Position numbers and translations under genes: made by a program. The notes below the pieces were generated by a model. The model had not been told where the DNA came from. It saw only the letters and a list, made by a program, of their open reading frames with translations, and searched no databases. A stretch of 64,000 nucleotides of DNA from Wuchereria bancrofti (lineage: Eukaryota > Nematoda > Chromadorea > Rhabditida > Onchocercidae), in NCBI GenBank assembly GCA_005281725.1, contig SSBO01000012.1, forward strand, positions 17,594,825 through 17,658,824. The letters run 5' to 3'. Position 1 is the stretch's first letter. Every line of letters starts with the position of its first letter. This document shows positions 12,201 to 25,302 of this stretch, piece after piece.

Positions 12201-13765
12201 CTACTGCCCACTGTCATCTCTGATTCATTGTTTTAATATATTTATTTGCAGTTATGTAATTCTATTTAATGACCACTATGGCTGTGTGTCATGAAAATTT
12301 AATGAATTTATCGTCATGTTTTTTGAGTAATTCAATAATAATAATAATTGATAATAATAAAATAAACTAACTCCATTATAGAAATTGTAATAGGTAATAA
12401 TAATATTGCTATAGAAAGGAATTTGTAAAGCTTACCAAATAAATTTTGAAATTTAACAATATTACCGCTTTGTTTTTATTCGGAATCCAAATTTTCTATT
12501 GAATGGAAGAGCAGACATCAAACTAAACAAAGAAAGAAATAGAAGAAACAAGAATGAAAAAAAAGATAATGGGAAGAAATTATTGTGATCACAGATGATC
12601 AGTCAGGTAATCACAAACTGATTTCGATCCACTAAGGACTCAATTAGTAATGTATGGAATGATCAGATCATCCTAACAGTAAAACTAATAGTAGTAGTAA
12701 TTTGTTGGGTATTTGCCATTTTATGATGAAAGAAGAAAGTTGATCTGATAATCTGCGCAAAATGATCGAAATTCTAAAGTCTATGATGCCGTTCAGTTCA
12801 TACAAATAATTTGAAATCTAGGAACAAAAGTATTTCATAACTTGCAAATATGTCATTTCTCTTCGCTGTCATTTATATCATTTCCACTGATCAATTTCAA
12901 GAACACTTTCATGGTTCATTTCAACCGCTTTAAATAACATTAAAAACTTTTTCTTCTGTCACAAATTCGACCTGCATCCCTGAGACTGGCACTATACCAT
13001 GATATGCGATGAATTCAAACTTTTATAATTCGTCAAACCTCCTCGGAAGTTTTTCAAACAGAGGTGCTGTAATTTAAAAATCTTTATCATTAGAAAAGTT
13101 AATCTATAACTGGAAAAACAAAACACTGTCGGATGGCTAAGACTCTTCTATGCAGTGATCAGATGTAATCGTCCCTATTTAACCTTACCAGAGGAGATAA
13201 ATTGGAAGTACTCCACTAGGCTTTGTTAGTTTGGGTCTAGTCTCTATGCCCTATTGGCTCAAAAGTAACAGCAGCACGGAGCACGGAATATTCTCACGGG
13301 AATGTATTATACACATTTCATCTATCTCATTCTGAATTCTCCCTCCGCATTTTTTTTTTTTGTTCGCAATGTACTCGACAGATATGTGTGCTAATACTTC
13401 TTCCTTAGCCTCTAGTCTCTGATTACTATAATATCTGCTATCAGTTTTTCAAATCAATAAGACTAAAGATTTTGCATTTACATTTCGATGGCTGTTACTG
13501 CCTTCTTCTAACAAATTTAATCACTTACTAGCATGAGAACACTTTATGCAGTCTTGGATTGATACTCTCCACGCATTAGCAGAAATTGGTAAAAACTTGA
13601 AAATTGCTTCGTTGACTTCCTTATGTATTTTGATATAAAGGAAGTGAGGGTCTGGTCAAGAGGAGTCATTGAATTCCAACACAAAAATCTTTACTTCTCC
13701 ATGTTTCTACGCCAATAAACTCTTACACAAAGTTTTCAGTCGGAAATATATTTCAACCGATATAA

Positions 13766-13858
13766 GATGCGACAATTTATTATCACTGCAACATTCTCTA
13801 CTGCAGATCCTGCGCTATGTCAATGCGAAATGTTGCAGTGGTAATAAATTGTAGTATC
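13766..13858 (+). ncRNA. MicroRNA-like hairpin (candidate)
   Basis: Arms 13766-13795 and 13829-13858 are reverse complements over about 30 bp with a single mismatch and two G-U pairs, separated by a 33-nt loop. The total length of 93 nt, stem length and near-perfect pairing fit a pre-miRNA. It stands in intergenic DNA. I do not recognise either arm as a known nematode miRNA seed family, and a small palindromic transposon remnant is the alternative. Strand is undetermined because both transcripts would fold. Confidence 0.4.
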
Positions 13859-16324
13859 CTCACTTTATGACTTACTTGTTTAAAATTATCAGTGAAGTAT
13901 CTCTAGATTTATGTTTGCACTTTACCTTTGCATCAATTTCTGTCCTTATATAAATTATCTTGTTCCTCGGAATCGAAATTTAATTCCTACGTTTCATTTG
14001 AGAGATCGCCATGGAACAGCACTGTTAAGCAATTAAATGGAAGCATAGAATGTTTAAACACAAGTCTACTAGTACTTATTTTGTATCTATTCTTTATTAA
14101 AACTTCAGTGGAACTCGTTCAAGGCTTGTAACGAGTACGTTAAGTAGACTGTAATTTTCCGTTTGGAACTTTACTACGGACCCTTAATACAAAAGTCACA
14201 TGGTATTTCCAGTTTCTGGTGAATCTTAACCTTAATGTAGTGTCAGAATAAAGATAATAATGTGCTCGAACTTGTGGCAAACTAATCGAATCATATTATT
14301 TAATCTTTTAATTTGTCCCGCACACCTGCTTAAATTCAATGTTGGATGCCTAACTCGCACTGCTAGTTTTAAATATCCGTTATTCGTAAAAGAATAAAAG
14401 CGAGGAATGTCTTCGCATCATTTGATTTGATCTTATCCCCAATTATATTTTGTTATTAATAAAATATTTCGAGTTTGTTATTTGTATTAGTTTAAATTAT
14501 GTCTATCGAAATGTTTCAAATGCTTCCTTCTTTAACTTTTCATTCAACTTCGGAAAAATTTCAGAATTTGATCTTTGGTATCTCCTGCAATACTCTTACA
14601 TCAATAATTTCATTACCTGATATTAGTGATAACATGAATAAGAACAAATCATTTATGTGTATTATCTTCAAATGAGTACATACGAGATTGAAATGATGTA
14701 AGAAAAAGACTAAGAATAACTTTGAAATAGTCAATTCTAAGTTCAGATAAATCTAGACTTCTTTGCACGCAAACATATATATCAAAAGCTTCTTGCTGCT
14801 CTAACTTTCAAACGGCTTTAATTATTAAGCGAGCAATTTAAGAAATTCGTTCGATATGACACTAAGTCCGTCTTTTTTCTTTTATGTAGCCTTTGTGCAA
14901 ATACTTAATTTCTGAGCAGATGCTGCAAATTTTTCTTTGTTTTGTGATACCTAACTTTGACTTGGGTTCCTCAAAATTTAGTTTTTTCTGCATTCTATTT
15001 TCCTGAAATTAGATGATTGGAGTACTTGTTATTACTTATTGCATTTTCTGAAAATGTTCATTAATAATAAATGTTATGATCCATGTCTCTTGAAAAACGC
15101 CCAATTGTCTTAAACAGGAAGAAACAAAGTGTTATAAAAATTTATAATCAGTACACCTTTAAGAAATTCATTTAGTTCAGTCCTCATTATGCAATAAATT
15201 CATTTGCGAACAATTTCGTGACTGGTTGTGTGAGAAGAAGGCAAAAAGTAAACAGTTTTTAATTTTGTCTTTTCAATAAATTTTCTCATATTGAATTTGG
15301 ATAAAGACAATTTTGTGAACAAAAGCAGGCATTTTGAACACTTCTGAAATAAATCTAATACCATGCTAAGCTGAAACCCAATCAAAAAGGTCGATATTCA
15401 AAACGAATAATAAATAGTAAGATGGATCTAATAAATTTAAGTTCAAAAATTAATTTCAATTCATCCTAGCATATTAGGCTAAATTGAAGCAGATACCATA
15501 CTTTTGAGTGAATAACTATTTTTTACAACTAATTTTCTTGTTTGTGTGGATATTGTTCATTTGTGTATCTGAAATGATTGTAGCTTTGGAATGACCTCTT
15601 ACGACCTAATTTCTGATTTATTTCTTTATCTTTTCTTACTTTTTAAGTCAGTGAATATAAACTTTTTATATTTATTAAAGCATTTTATCGATCTCCCACT
15701 TTTTCTCTTCAAGTATATTTTGTACAGATTGTGCATTCAGTCTATTCTACTGACATGATCACAGCTTTGAGATGATTGATAAATGTCAGAACTAGATTTC
15801 TGGCTCGTCGAATTCAATTTCATGGGTGTCATTACAGCATCACAAAAAGTAAATGTCTTACAGAAACTTCCAGTTTCAGTGATTTTGAAGGTAGAAACAC
15901 ACAATACCTCAGAAGTCAATCAAGAATCTATTTATAAGCACTGTGTTAACAATGGTCAATTATTGTTGAAAATTTCCGAAATTCTTCTGGATATCTGCTT
16001 GTGATTAGATTATCTGCTGACGCTATTGGTTACCCGCAACGATTGCAGTAAATTACTAGTAGTCAACTTGGAAAACATCTTTCCAATTCTTCCTTAAATT
16101 CTATAGAGATCATTTTTCTACTGTAGCTTTGACCCAACAAGTCATTTCACGTATACAATCTATCCATAACTTGTGGAACAGAACATTTTTCAACCTACAT
16201 TTTAATTCAAGAAGTCTTCGTTGAATTTCAACATTAAAGGATTTAGCACGGAGTACAGTAAACTTGCAATTTGATTAATTTTACTGAAGTGTAATGCTGA
16301 AGTTGCATAAAATGCTTGTCAACA

Positions 16325-18857
16325 ATGGGCAAACCAAATAGTAAACTCAAAAGGGATCAAGTGAAAACGCTTGCCAAACAAACTTATTGTTAGTTTATTT
16401 TTTTCCTGTTACTTGCTTTGACAGTTCATGCTCCGCTCTCGTTTTAGACATATTTATATAGCTTATTTGAATTAAAGATCTCTTATCAATCATTTTCTAT
16501 TGAAAAGGATAATCCAACACCAAAAAAATAAAAATTTTTTACCAAAAGTATTTCTTGCTTTTTCAGTTACCGAAAAGGAAATCAAGCAATGGCAAGTTTA
16601 AGCTTTTAACTATTGTGCTATTTCTTTCCAGCTGTGTATGTTAAAAGTCAAAAATAAATGTCCGAATTGTCACCACCAAATGAATGACTGCGGCAAAAAA
16701 CTAAGAAAAAAAACTTTTCAATCTGAACTTTCAAGATTAACATAGCATTTAAAATACTTGTTTCTTACTTTCTTGTCTTCCACAAATGGAAATTTTCAAA
16801 TTGCAAAATAATAAAATTCAAATTAAGCAACGTTGTTTACTGCTCACTCAAAAAATAACATTTTCCAGGCACAAAGGATTTGTCCGTGATTGTCCCAATG
16901 GAATGCTTACGGAAGCTGTAAGTCTTTCAAATAAAAAGAAATTTGCTAAGGCAAGCTTATCGAATCAATTTAGCAAAGATATGTTCCTGGAAGAAAAATT
17001 TTTTAATTTGATTTAATTAGTAGCAGTGCAAAGAGGGTTTATTTCAGAATAATCATCGAGTCTCACTGAGGTAACGAAAATGGAAATATTTTAAGCTTAA
17101 AGCATCAACATTATACTCATTTGTAAAAAGTATTAACTTAATTGACTAACAAGGAAGTTTTTAAGAACTTGCTTGTGCATTTTAATAAGAAATTTAGCAA
17201 AACTAAACGCCATTCTTGAAAGTTTTACAAATTGCTCTTAAATTTTGCTTCTTAAATTATAGGGTTTCCAAAAAATATACAAACAATTTTTTCCACAAGG
17301 TGATCCGTCAGACTTTGCATCATTCGTTTTCAAAGTTTTTGATGAAAACAAGGTAATCAATGCTTTTTAATAAAATAAACAACTGACACAAGAAATCATC
17401 ACATTAGATGGAAATCAGATAGAATTATTAAATATTTTAAGCTAATAATAACTTTGCTATGACGTAGAAAGCTCTAGTGAATGAACAAATTTAATGAGTT
17501 CTTGCTTTCACTCCTTTATTTGTTTCGAATTCATTAGCAGTGCTCATCAGAGCAATCCACCCAATAGAATCTAACACTGCTTGTGCTGTTTCATTCTTGA
17601 CAACAATATTCTATTTTTTTCGAATATACTATGCATCATTTCAAATTATAAGTTTTAATTCACATGAAGTGATAGTGCTCTAGTCGATATCGTTTATACA
17701 TATTTAACATTACTTTATAGACGTTAAATTATTTTAGTTCGAAGTTATGTTGAAAATGAAAATGAACTTACATGTAACTAAACATAACACAATATTTTGT
17801 GCATTAATAAGTATAAACTGAATCTTTTAAAATATATTTTGCATACAAAAATTTTTACGCTAACTGTTACCAATGATAGAATTTGGAAGAGAATTAAACT
17901 GAAATGTAAATTTTGCAGGATGGAGCAATCGAATTTCATGAATTTATCAGAGCTTTGTCAATTACATCTAGGGGTAATCTGGACGAAAAATTACACTGTA
18001 AGCAATAGCTATAAATTTTTAATTTAAGCTGACCTTTTTGCCAGTGAAGCTGAAAGTTTGCACGATAACGCCACAAAAAGCGTCCAAGAAGAAATAATTT
18101 TGATGGATATGAAAGAATTCTGTGAAAATGAACTATTTCGAAACAGTATTTCTCGGTGCTTTAGCTTAAGACTCGATAAGATGTGATTGAAATCAGAAAT
18201 TACAATTACAAGATATTTGAATACACTACTGGAAAAATATAAATTTCAGATGTTTGATCCAGAAACCTGAGTTGTCTCTTTACAGGGGCTTTCAGATTAT
18301 ACGATTTGGACAACGATGGCTTTATAACACGAGATGAAATGTTATCAATCGTTGGAAGTATTTATAAAATGGTTGGTTCAACGGTGAAATTGCCGAAAGA
18401 AGAGAATACGCCAGAAAAAAGAGTGGATCGAATTTTTAAAATGATGGACAAAGTAAATTAAACTTTATTGAGTTTTTTTTGTAACCGAATTTATCGATTT
18501 TATTAAATATTAATAAGCAATCTTTTTATTAAACAATTTCCTGAAGTTAATAGCCATTATAAAAAATTCTTTTTAAAGCCTTGTCACTGTAGAACCTTTT
18601 GCTGCTATTTAGATTACTCAGTAATTCTTTTTTTTTATATAGCGAGCTAAGACAAGCACATTTCATTGTCCAAGGTGATTTTTGTTAGATTCTTGTAGAA
18701 TTAGAACTGCTTGAATACCAGAGTTACTTTGCTCAAAACGAATAAATTATTGCAGAACAACGATGCTCAGTTAACATTGGAAGAATTTAAAGAGGGCGCA
18801 AAAGCAGATCCATCTATTGTTCATGCCTTGTCGCTTTATGAAGGAATATCCAATTGA
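16325..18857 (+). CDS. ncs-1: Neuronal calcium sensor 1 (frequenin)
   Basis: Myristoylated EF-hand calcium sensor of neurons, regulating synaptic function and PI4-kinase. Seven exons: 16325-16388, 16567-16591, 16869-16917, 17263-17352, 17919-17997, 18286-18452, 18756-18857, giving 191 residues, the family's normal size. MGKPNS at the start is an N-myristoylation signal. EF1 is degenerate (DCPNG), as in all NCS proteins; EF2 ([12 protein letters not shown]), EF3 ([12 protein letters not shown]) and EF4 ([12 protein letters not shown]) keep the canonical Ca2+ ligands. The C-terminus [11 protein letters not shown] matches frequenin. Apart from the first 20 residues it is almost identical to C. 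elegans NCS-1. Exon 2 is only 25 bp and its donor is GC (gcaagt) rather than GT; only that junction restores the conserved Trp in KEIKQWHKGF. Confidence 0.95.
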
Positions 18858-21579
18858 TATTAAATTTTCGGAATGTTTTTTTCGTTTTTGCCGACACAAC
18901 TGAACAGTTTGAAATTCCAGCAGTTTGGTTGATTTTATTCTTTTCGAAGTTCATGTTTTTTTATCTTTGCAACACTTACACCAATTAAAAATGGAGTAAA
19001 AAACAGAATCTAGCTGACAAACACCTCTTAATTATTCTTTTTCAGTTGGTCAGATATGGAAAAATACTTCGGACTAATTTTCTCAATTTATTTCTTTCAA
19101 AAACCCTTATTTTTCTAAAAACACTTGCGGATGCAAATGACATTTCACATCTTCTAAGGTCGGACAGCTTTGTATAAACTATTATTATGGCCTTGTTTTG
19201 GTCTTCTGATTTGTTGCATGTCATTGCGGGATTCCAAAACAAAGACCGAAAGAAAATCCAAAATCAAATTTTGGTCAGTGTAGAAGGAAAAAGCCCTTTT
19301 GCTCACAAAGACAGAGTGATGCTAATTGCTTTTTTTTTTATTTACAAACTTATATTAATGTAGTTCAGTGCTAAACATAAATGATAAACATATTCATACC
19401 ATCTTCACGCATTAAATCACATTTCTTTCGACAAGACTTAAGGAAATTTTTTCGGTATTATAGAAAAAGCAAATTTTCAACAGTAATAATACATACATAC
19501 ACATTCATGCGGATTAAGGACAACTATGTAAAAGATGATAATGGAAAGAGTCAATTCGAGATAAGTGCGGGATGTGTTAACTCTTAAATACATTAACATA
19601 AATTAGTTTATGCCATTTTCCTTCAGATTTAAAAATTATTTGGAATGGTTGGGAATGGAAAATCTTCGTTACAAGTCGTTTAACTAATCACAAATTACTA
19701 ATCCTTTAGAAAAGATCGGTCTAGAATTTAATCTGTTTTGCTAAAAATATTCTTCCACACATAACAGCTTAGCATTGACATTGGTTACTCTTCCTCAAAT
19801 GCCATTTTCACCTATGTTTCTCTTCTTTAAAATATACTTAAAAACCTGAAGTCAAAGTACTTCTCAAGCACCAATATCCCAGTAATCAAACAATTATTTC
19901 TTGCCTCTTTTCTTTTCAACTAACAGTTTTACACCAAAATAAGATTTTCGTTTCTCTAGTTTTGACCTCTCAATTTAATTGACATGTAATTCTTTTTTCC
20001 TTGCGGTGACTTGTCATTCCAGTGAAATGTGATTATTTCGCATTATAAGAGCAGAGTTTCTATTTTAAAAATCTGGGTAAATGAGTTTAAATGAAAATCA
20101 ATTATTAAAAGTAAACAAAGTTTAAAGAAGCATAAGGACTCCATTATTAATATATAAGCTTTGCTATATCGACAAACAAAATATTCTCTCTAGAAAGAAT
20201 AAACAAAATTTTTTTTGACTGAAATCAAAATTTGCGACAAACAAGAAAAACTTTGAGTGGGAAAATACTTCGCTTGCTAAAAATTCATTTGCGTTGTTTG
20301 CAACCAGCTGGATTACACTCATTCAATAAAATTTATCCTTTCTGTATTGGTTTAATTAAATACTTAAACAAAATAAATAAATGAAAGTCAAGAAAAATTT
20401 TATCTGCTTGGAAAATAAATGCAAACAAAAACAATATTGACTTCATAAATTTTGTGCCTTTTAAATGTGCTATTTTTTAAAAATTTATTTAGAAAAAAAT
20501 CATTGAATAAAAGAAAAAAGATTAGAGGCATGTAATTAATTTCCAAACTTTGTTATCTTTTCCTTTAATTAATCCTGGAACTAGTAATTCAATCAAATCA
20601 AGATGAATGTCCCGAAGTTGTCAAAATTAAAATTTCATCAGGTAAAGAAAAAGTTATCAACTCAGCCAAACAATGTATTTTTCCTAATATTGTCTAATTT
20701 CGAATTATCCGATGTAAAAAAGGAATAACCATTAATATTTTTCTTTATTAATTTGAAATTATTTGTAAGAGCTTCCTTTTCACTGTTCTTATTAATATTA
20801 AGACTATATTCTTATTTCATTATTTGTAATTAATATTAAGTTGATATTCTTATTTCATTACTTTGCACATTTTCCTGGATGACTCCATAACTCTTGCATT
20901 GATTGAGAAACAAGGAAATGTTTTTTGGTATTCAGATGTCACTGGACCATTCATATTCATTCTTTCTCTAATTTTATTCCTCTCTGTTTCAAAAGTTTCC
21001 AATCTTAAAACATTTACAAAGTACTTATTAACTCATTGACTCAATTTGTTCAATGAGTTTTGTTATAAAGATAAATCTAAATATGTATGTAGCTAGTTCC
21101 AAATCTTACTTCAATTTTGTTTTGTTCACTATCAAATTTTAGACAGAAAATGACTTGGAGAATGTATAAAACACAAAGAAATTTGATTTAGTGTATTTGC
21201 ACTTTTCCGCCAAAATATCGCATTAATGTTTAAATGAAAAAATTGACCGTGAAAAATTTATTTCAGATTGTTCAGGTAAGATGACATCATGTGACATAAT
21301 CATTTGCATTTCACGAAGCGCAATACATTTTTACTGATGAAATTTCAGTTTAACCTCATAATGTTGTTATTATTAGTGACTTTATCCCTTCACTTTTATC
21401 AATGATTTTACCCCTTTTACCCTTTATTTCAATTATGAATATGCAAATTTTGATTTGCTTTAAAATTTGCTACGGAATTATTCAATCACTTATAAAGGGC
21501 TGGTGAATTCAAGACATTTCATTCGATATTCTGATTGTTTCTACGCACTCCAACTGATCAAATATCACAAAGAAGAAGA
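18858..21579. other. Intergenic region with possible alternative 5' exons
   Basis: AT-rich region between ncs-1 and the next gene. Two exon-like pieces are present: 20603-20641, which opens with ATG, encodes MNVPKLSKLKFHQ and ends at GTAAAG, and a 9-nt piece 21268-21276 (TTTCAG|...|GTAAGA). Both are phase 0 and could splice to the exon at 22134 of the downstream gene. Otherwise only the short duplication at 20791-20860. Confidence 0.35.
20791..20860. repeat. Two-copy 38-bp tandem duplication
   Basis: The segment beginning ATTAATATTAAG and ending CTTATTTCATTA occurs twice in direct succession, 38 bp apart, with a few differences in the middle. Simple local duplication in AT-rich intergenic DNA. 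Confidence 0.7.
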
Positions 21580-23980
21580 ATGGATGAAGGAAACGATGGA
21601 TTGAAATCGCGTTCTCGAAAGCAGAGAGGGGTATGCTTGGTCGTATTTTATGACATCTAATGCGATTCAACAGTGCCCTAGTGTCACTCTTTTCAATCAT
21701 TTGAAAATGTAGTTTAAAGTAAGAACGATGTTAATTTGGAATTAGGAAAGAATGGAGCATAAACTGCAAAAAATTAAATTACCTTGAAATATTAAAAAGT
21801 CCAAAGGTTACCAATAGATAAATGAGGATTCCATGGAGTTGAAATTTTAAATTTTGAATTAACAGACAGATTTAATTTAAATGCATATCAATCCTTGGAA
21901 AAAGCTTGCGCAATTACGCAATTCTATCGATTTATCAATTGTGAAAACTAACTGATAATCAAAAATTGATCAGAATCCGGCAAGAAAGATCAATGAATAT
22001 GCGAAAGCGCCATCGAGACCAAAAGCACTATATTAAGCAATATTCTTGTTAAAGTAATAGAACATAGAAATTCAGGACTTTGGGTATTTCAAATAATTAC
22101 AGAGATTATTTCATTTTCTTGTTTCCCTTATAGAATGGAAAAGATAAGTGCAATATGCGAAAGCGCTACCGAGATCAAAAACTTGAAGATTCAGAGGGTA
22201 AAGATGATGTTTCCTGCTGTGGTCGTCCTAGACGAGTAAGAAATGTTATTTGAAAATTGTTTATTCAGTACAAGCAATTAATTCTGCAAGTGTTTAGAGA
22301 AATATTTAATCAGTTAAAATAAATTCTTGGCTTCTGCTTATTGTTCAAAAATCTGATGGAATTTTCATTGTACTAACTGTCTTTGTAGAGGGTTAGGTTA
22401 ACTTTAGAGATTACTTTTGTCTTAAGAGATGTTAGTCTGCATAAGTAAACTTCATGCAGTTGTTAAAGCTTACTTCTGCAGAAAAATGAGTCTCATCGTC
22501 GAAAACATCACCGAAAACGTCACAAAGGGCATAAATCAAGACGTCTGCACAAAAGTCAAAAGGATGTAATTGGAACGAAAGAAGATAGTCCGTCACCTTT
22601 GCGCCCACCAACACCGCCACTACCACAGTCATCAACCCTAGCTGTAGCCATGAAGGAGAAACAAAAAGAGGATAAGGAATCTGGAGAAATGACACGTGCA
22701 AATCAAGGCAAAATATCCACATCAGGAGAAGTTACCGGGCAAGGAAAAGCCAGCGCTTTTCCAAAATTTCCGGATTTGGTGTTTTAATTATTCCATTTCT
22801 TATTCGTAATTAAAACAACTCTTATTTTTCTTAGCGTATAATTTCCCTTTTCTCCTAAGTTGCTCTTTTCTATTGTGAGAGTGTTTGCAGCCAAGCAGTC
22901 AATTAGGGACGTCAAGTTCGCCTCCAGCATTACCATCACGTGACAGTCAAAAAGTTGAAGGACGTGAAAATCCATATCAACTGACAATTATGAACAAAAC
23001 CGAATTATTGCAAGAACTGTGCATCACTCAGTGTACTCGTGATGGATATGAGATAAGTAGACTGGCATATACGACATGTTTTCCGCTTTGCAAAAAACCG
23101 AATTTTATTTACTTGCCCAAGCTGAGGTATCATTTGTTTATTTCACAACTGTTCAACGAGTTGACAGACGAACAATATTCTACGAATCTTGAAAATCTTG
23201 GATTCTAATAAAGTTTGAAATCACATTCTTCTACAACAGAATTTTAAACGGCTTTTGAAAGTTATTTAAAATTTACAACAGATTTACGGCAAATAACAAT
23301 GAAGAATTTGCGCAAAAGAATTCAGCCAAACAAAATGGGATTGATTTACTGCAAGAAAGAGCACCACCAGTTAAAATTTGTCAAAATCATACATCTGACT
23401 TGCTAAAGGTTCCTTTTCGTTGAATTCAACAGCTAGGAAGTTTGTTACCAATGAACTGAATGAAAAAATGAACCACAAAGTGAATCTTAATTTTACTATA
23501 GGTTTTCTTCTCTGAAAGTTTTTTTTTTTCAAATTAGTTTGCAATAAATGCTAAATATCAGTTTTAAAATATTATTGATAAATCGTTTCAAAGGGAAAAA
23601 ATTTTACAGCAGAGACCAAGATAAGCGATTTTGTGCAAAACATAAATGAATGTTGCTTGGCTCTTCAAAAAGCTCTCAGAAATATTTCTAATCTAAAGGT
23701 TTGTACTATTCATATATCGTTTCATTTATATGCTAACTTAATTACTTCTAAGCTAGCTTACTGTGGATTTTGGTTTTACTCATTCTCTCTCTTTTTTTCT
23801 ACATTTCTCGTCCAGCAAATTTCAAGTTTACTGAAACACTATAAAAATTATATATTAATATATCAAGTTTTGACGAACTACAGCTACTGGCTACTGGAGA
23901 AAGTACATAAGTATACAAAGGTAATCGTAAATAATTTGAAATATCTTCGACAACTCATCGACAGAAAGTTCACAACTTAA
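21580..23980 (+). CDS. Basic, Arg/His/Lys-rich nematode protein of unknown function
   Basis: I do not recognise this protein. A consistent phase-0 start series is 21580-21630, 22134-22235, 22482-22730, 22891-23126, 23282-23408. It encodes a very basic N-terminus (RRKHHRKRHKGHKSRR, probable nuclear targeting), a Pro/Ser-rich linker (PSPLRPPTPPLPQS), then a folded-looking part (NPYQLTIMNKTELLQELCIT, FTANNNEEFAQKNSAKQNG). Two further exon-like blocks near 23611-23698 (ISDFVQNINECCLALQKAL) and 23818-23980 (helical, basic, ending at TAA) look like the C-terminus. The junction from 23408 to 23611 does not keep frame with the obvious splice sites, so the 3' model is unresolved; a donor near 23420 would fix it. 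The extent is moderately sure, the function unknown. Confidence 0.5.
21982..22028 (+). pseudogene. Decayed tandem copy of exon 2 of the basic-protein gene
   Basis: This stretch repeats the core of the exon at 22134-22235: the run AATATGCGAAAGCGC then CGAGA and CAAAA is present in both, about 150 bp apart. The upstream copy has lost a base and carries TGA in the equivalent frame, and lacks good flanking splice sites. A duplicated exon that has decayed within the intron. Confidence 0.55.
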
Positions 23981-25302
23981 GTACGATGTTTTAAACTAAT
24001 AAGGAAGATGAAACATTCGGCGATTCACTTAATCGAAAAAATTTTCAACCAGCAAAATTTCGTTCAACTTAGCCACTCCTCTGTGATAAAATGAGATTTA
24101 AATTTTATATTCAATTTTATTATTCAGACTTTATCAAAAACGAAATCCTTTACCGAACAGCAAACTTCCTTTTCAAAATTTAATCGACATTCACTTGTTT
24201 TTTCTTTATCTGCATGCACTCTTTATGAGAAATTAATAAATAACGTAAGAACAGTGAGCTTGGGAAAATTTTACTATAATCATTAGATCTAATAACTGAA
24301 AGAGAAATTTTCTGGATGGACAAAAGGAAAGTGCGTAAGTGAAAAAAATTAGCAAAAAAATAGTACATTTGTCATAACAATAAATGACATTGTTCGTTCT
24401 AACATTCAGAAATATTTAATTCTTCACTAACAACTGAAATAAGTAACATTGAGAATGAAGTGATAAGGCTTCAACAAAGGTTAATTTGATATTAAAAAAA
24501 AAGAAAAATTAAAGAAAAGATAAATTGTAGGTGAAAAAAGATGATTACCGGTTAATTGGACATCCAACTATAACTTAACGAGCTCAGCCACTGATAAATT
24601 TTAGTCTCACGTAAAAAAAATTGTGTTTGATATATTACACATTGGTTGTGATCTTCAAGGAGTTGAAAAAGACAGACGTTTTCTGGATCTCTGGCTTTAG
24701 CACTTATTGATTTACTGACACTTACTGATTAAAAAAAAGTTAAGACTGAAAACTGGATTCCGATATTAGACAAAACATTTAAAAGCATGTGCTGGGACAG
24801 TACTAATGATATTAAGTATCAGTCTTAACTTGTTGTTTCCACACAACGAAACGTCATAGCACTCATATATGAGCACTTAATTTAAAGTGACATTGAATTT
24901 AGCATTAATCATTGTTTCAAAAGTCATAATACACAGTGGAACAAAGAAGCATGACAAAGAAGTTTATTTGCCGTTTATTGGCAAAACATTTATTTACTAC
25001 AGATTCTTCTTCTATGTGGGATTTAACATTTTGTTTTAAATCGTGACATTATACGCTAAGAGGAAAAAAGAAATCGATTCATTTGTTTTTTTTTTTTTTT
25101 TTAAGAAATCGATTCATTTGATAGACTACACGTGTGACTTCACTTAACTCGCGATACATCTGAAAAAGAAGTCATGACAGCATAATAATATACATGCGAT
25201 AGATCCAGGCATAACAAAATTCTAAATTTATATCTAAACTCAAATCGATGCCTTTCAAGTTCAATTGATTTGTGCGGAAAACTGAAATCACTTTAATTTA
25301 GA
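23981..25302. other. Convergent intergenic region
   Basis: Lies between the 3' ends of two convergent genes. No exon seen. Contains the poly(T) insertion with flanking direct repeats at 25068-25120. Confidence 0.45.
25068..25120 (-). mobile_element. Pure poly(A) retro-insertion with 18-bp target-site duplication
   Basis: An 18-bp perfect direct repeat (AAGAAATCGATTCATTTG) at 25068-25085 and 25103-25120 brackets a run of 17 T residues and nothing else. This is what target-primed reverse transcription leaves when only the poly(A) tail of a transcript is copied. Polymerase slippage alone would not create the flanking repeat. Confidence 0.6.

Larger units (their letters stand above)
8271..16324. 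other. Long gene-poor intergenic region
   Basis: Eight kilobases of AT-rich DNA between the securin-like gene and ncs-1. I find no set of exons with linked splice sites. It contains the interrupted ORF at 8957-9250, low-complexity AAT repeats near 12337-12400, and the strong hairpin at 13766-13858. The remainder shows nothing I can name; the right end presumably holds the ncs-1 promoter. Confidence 0.5.
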
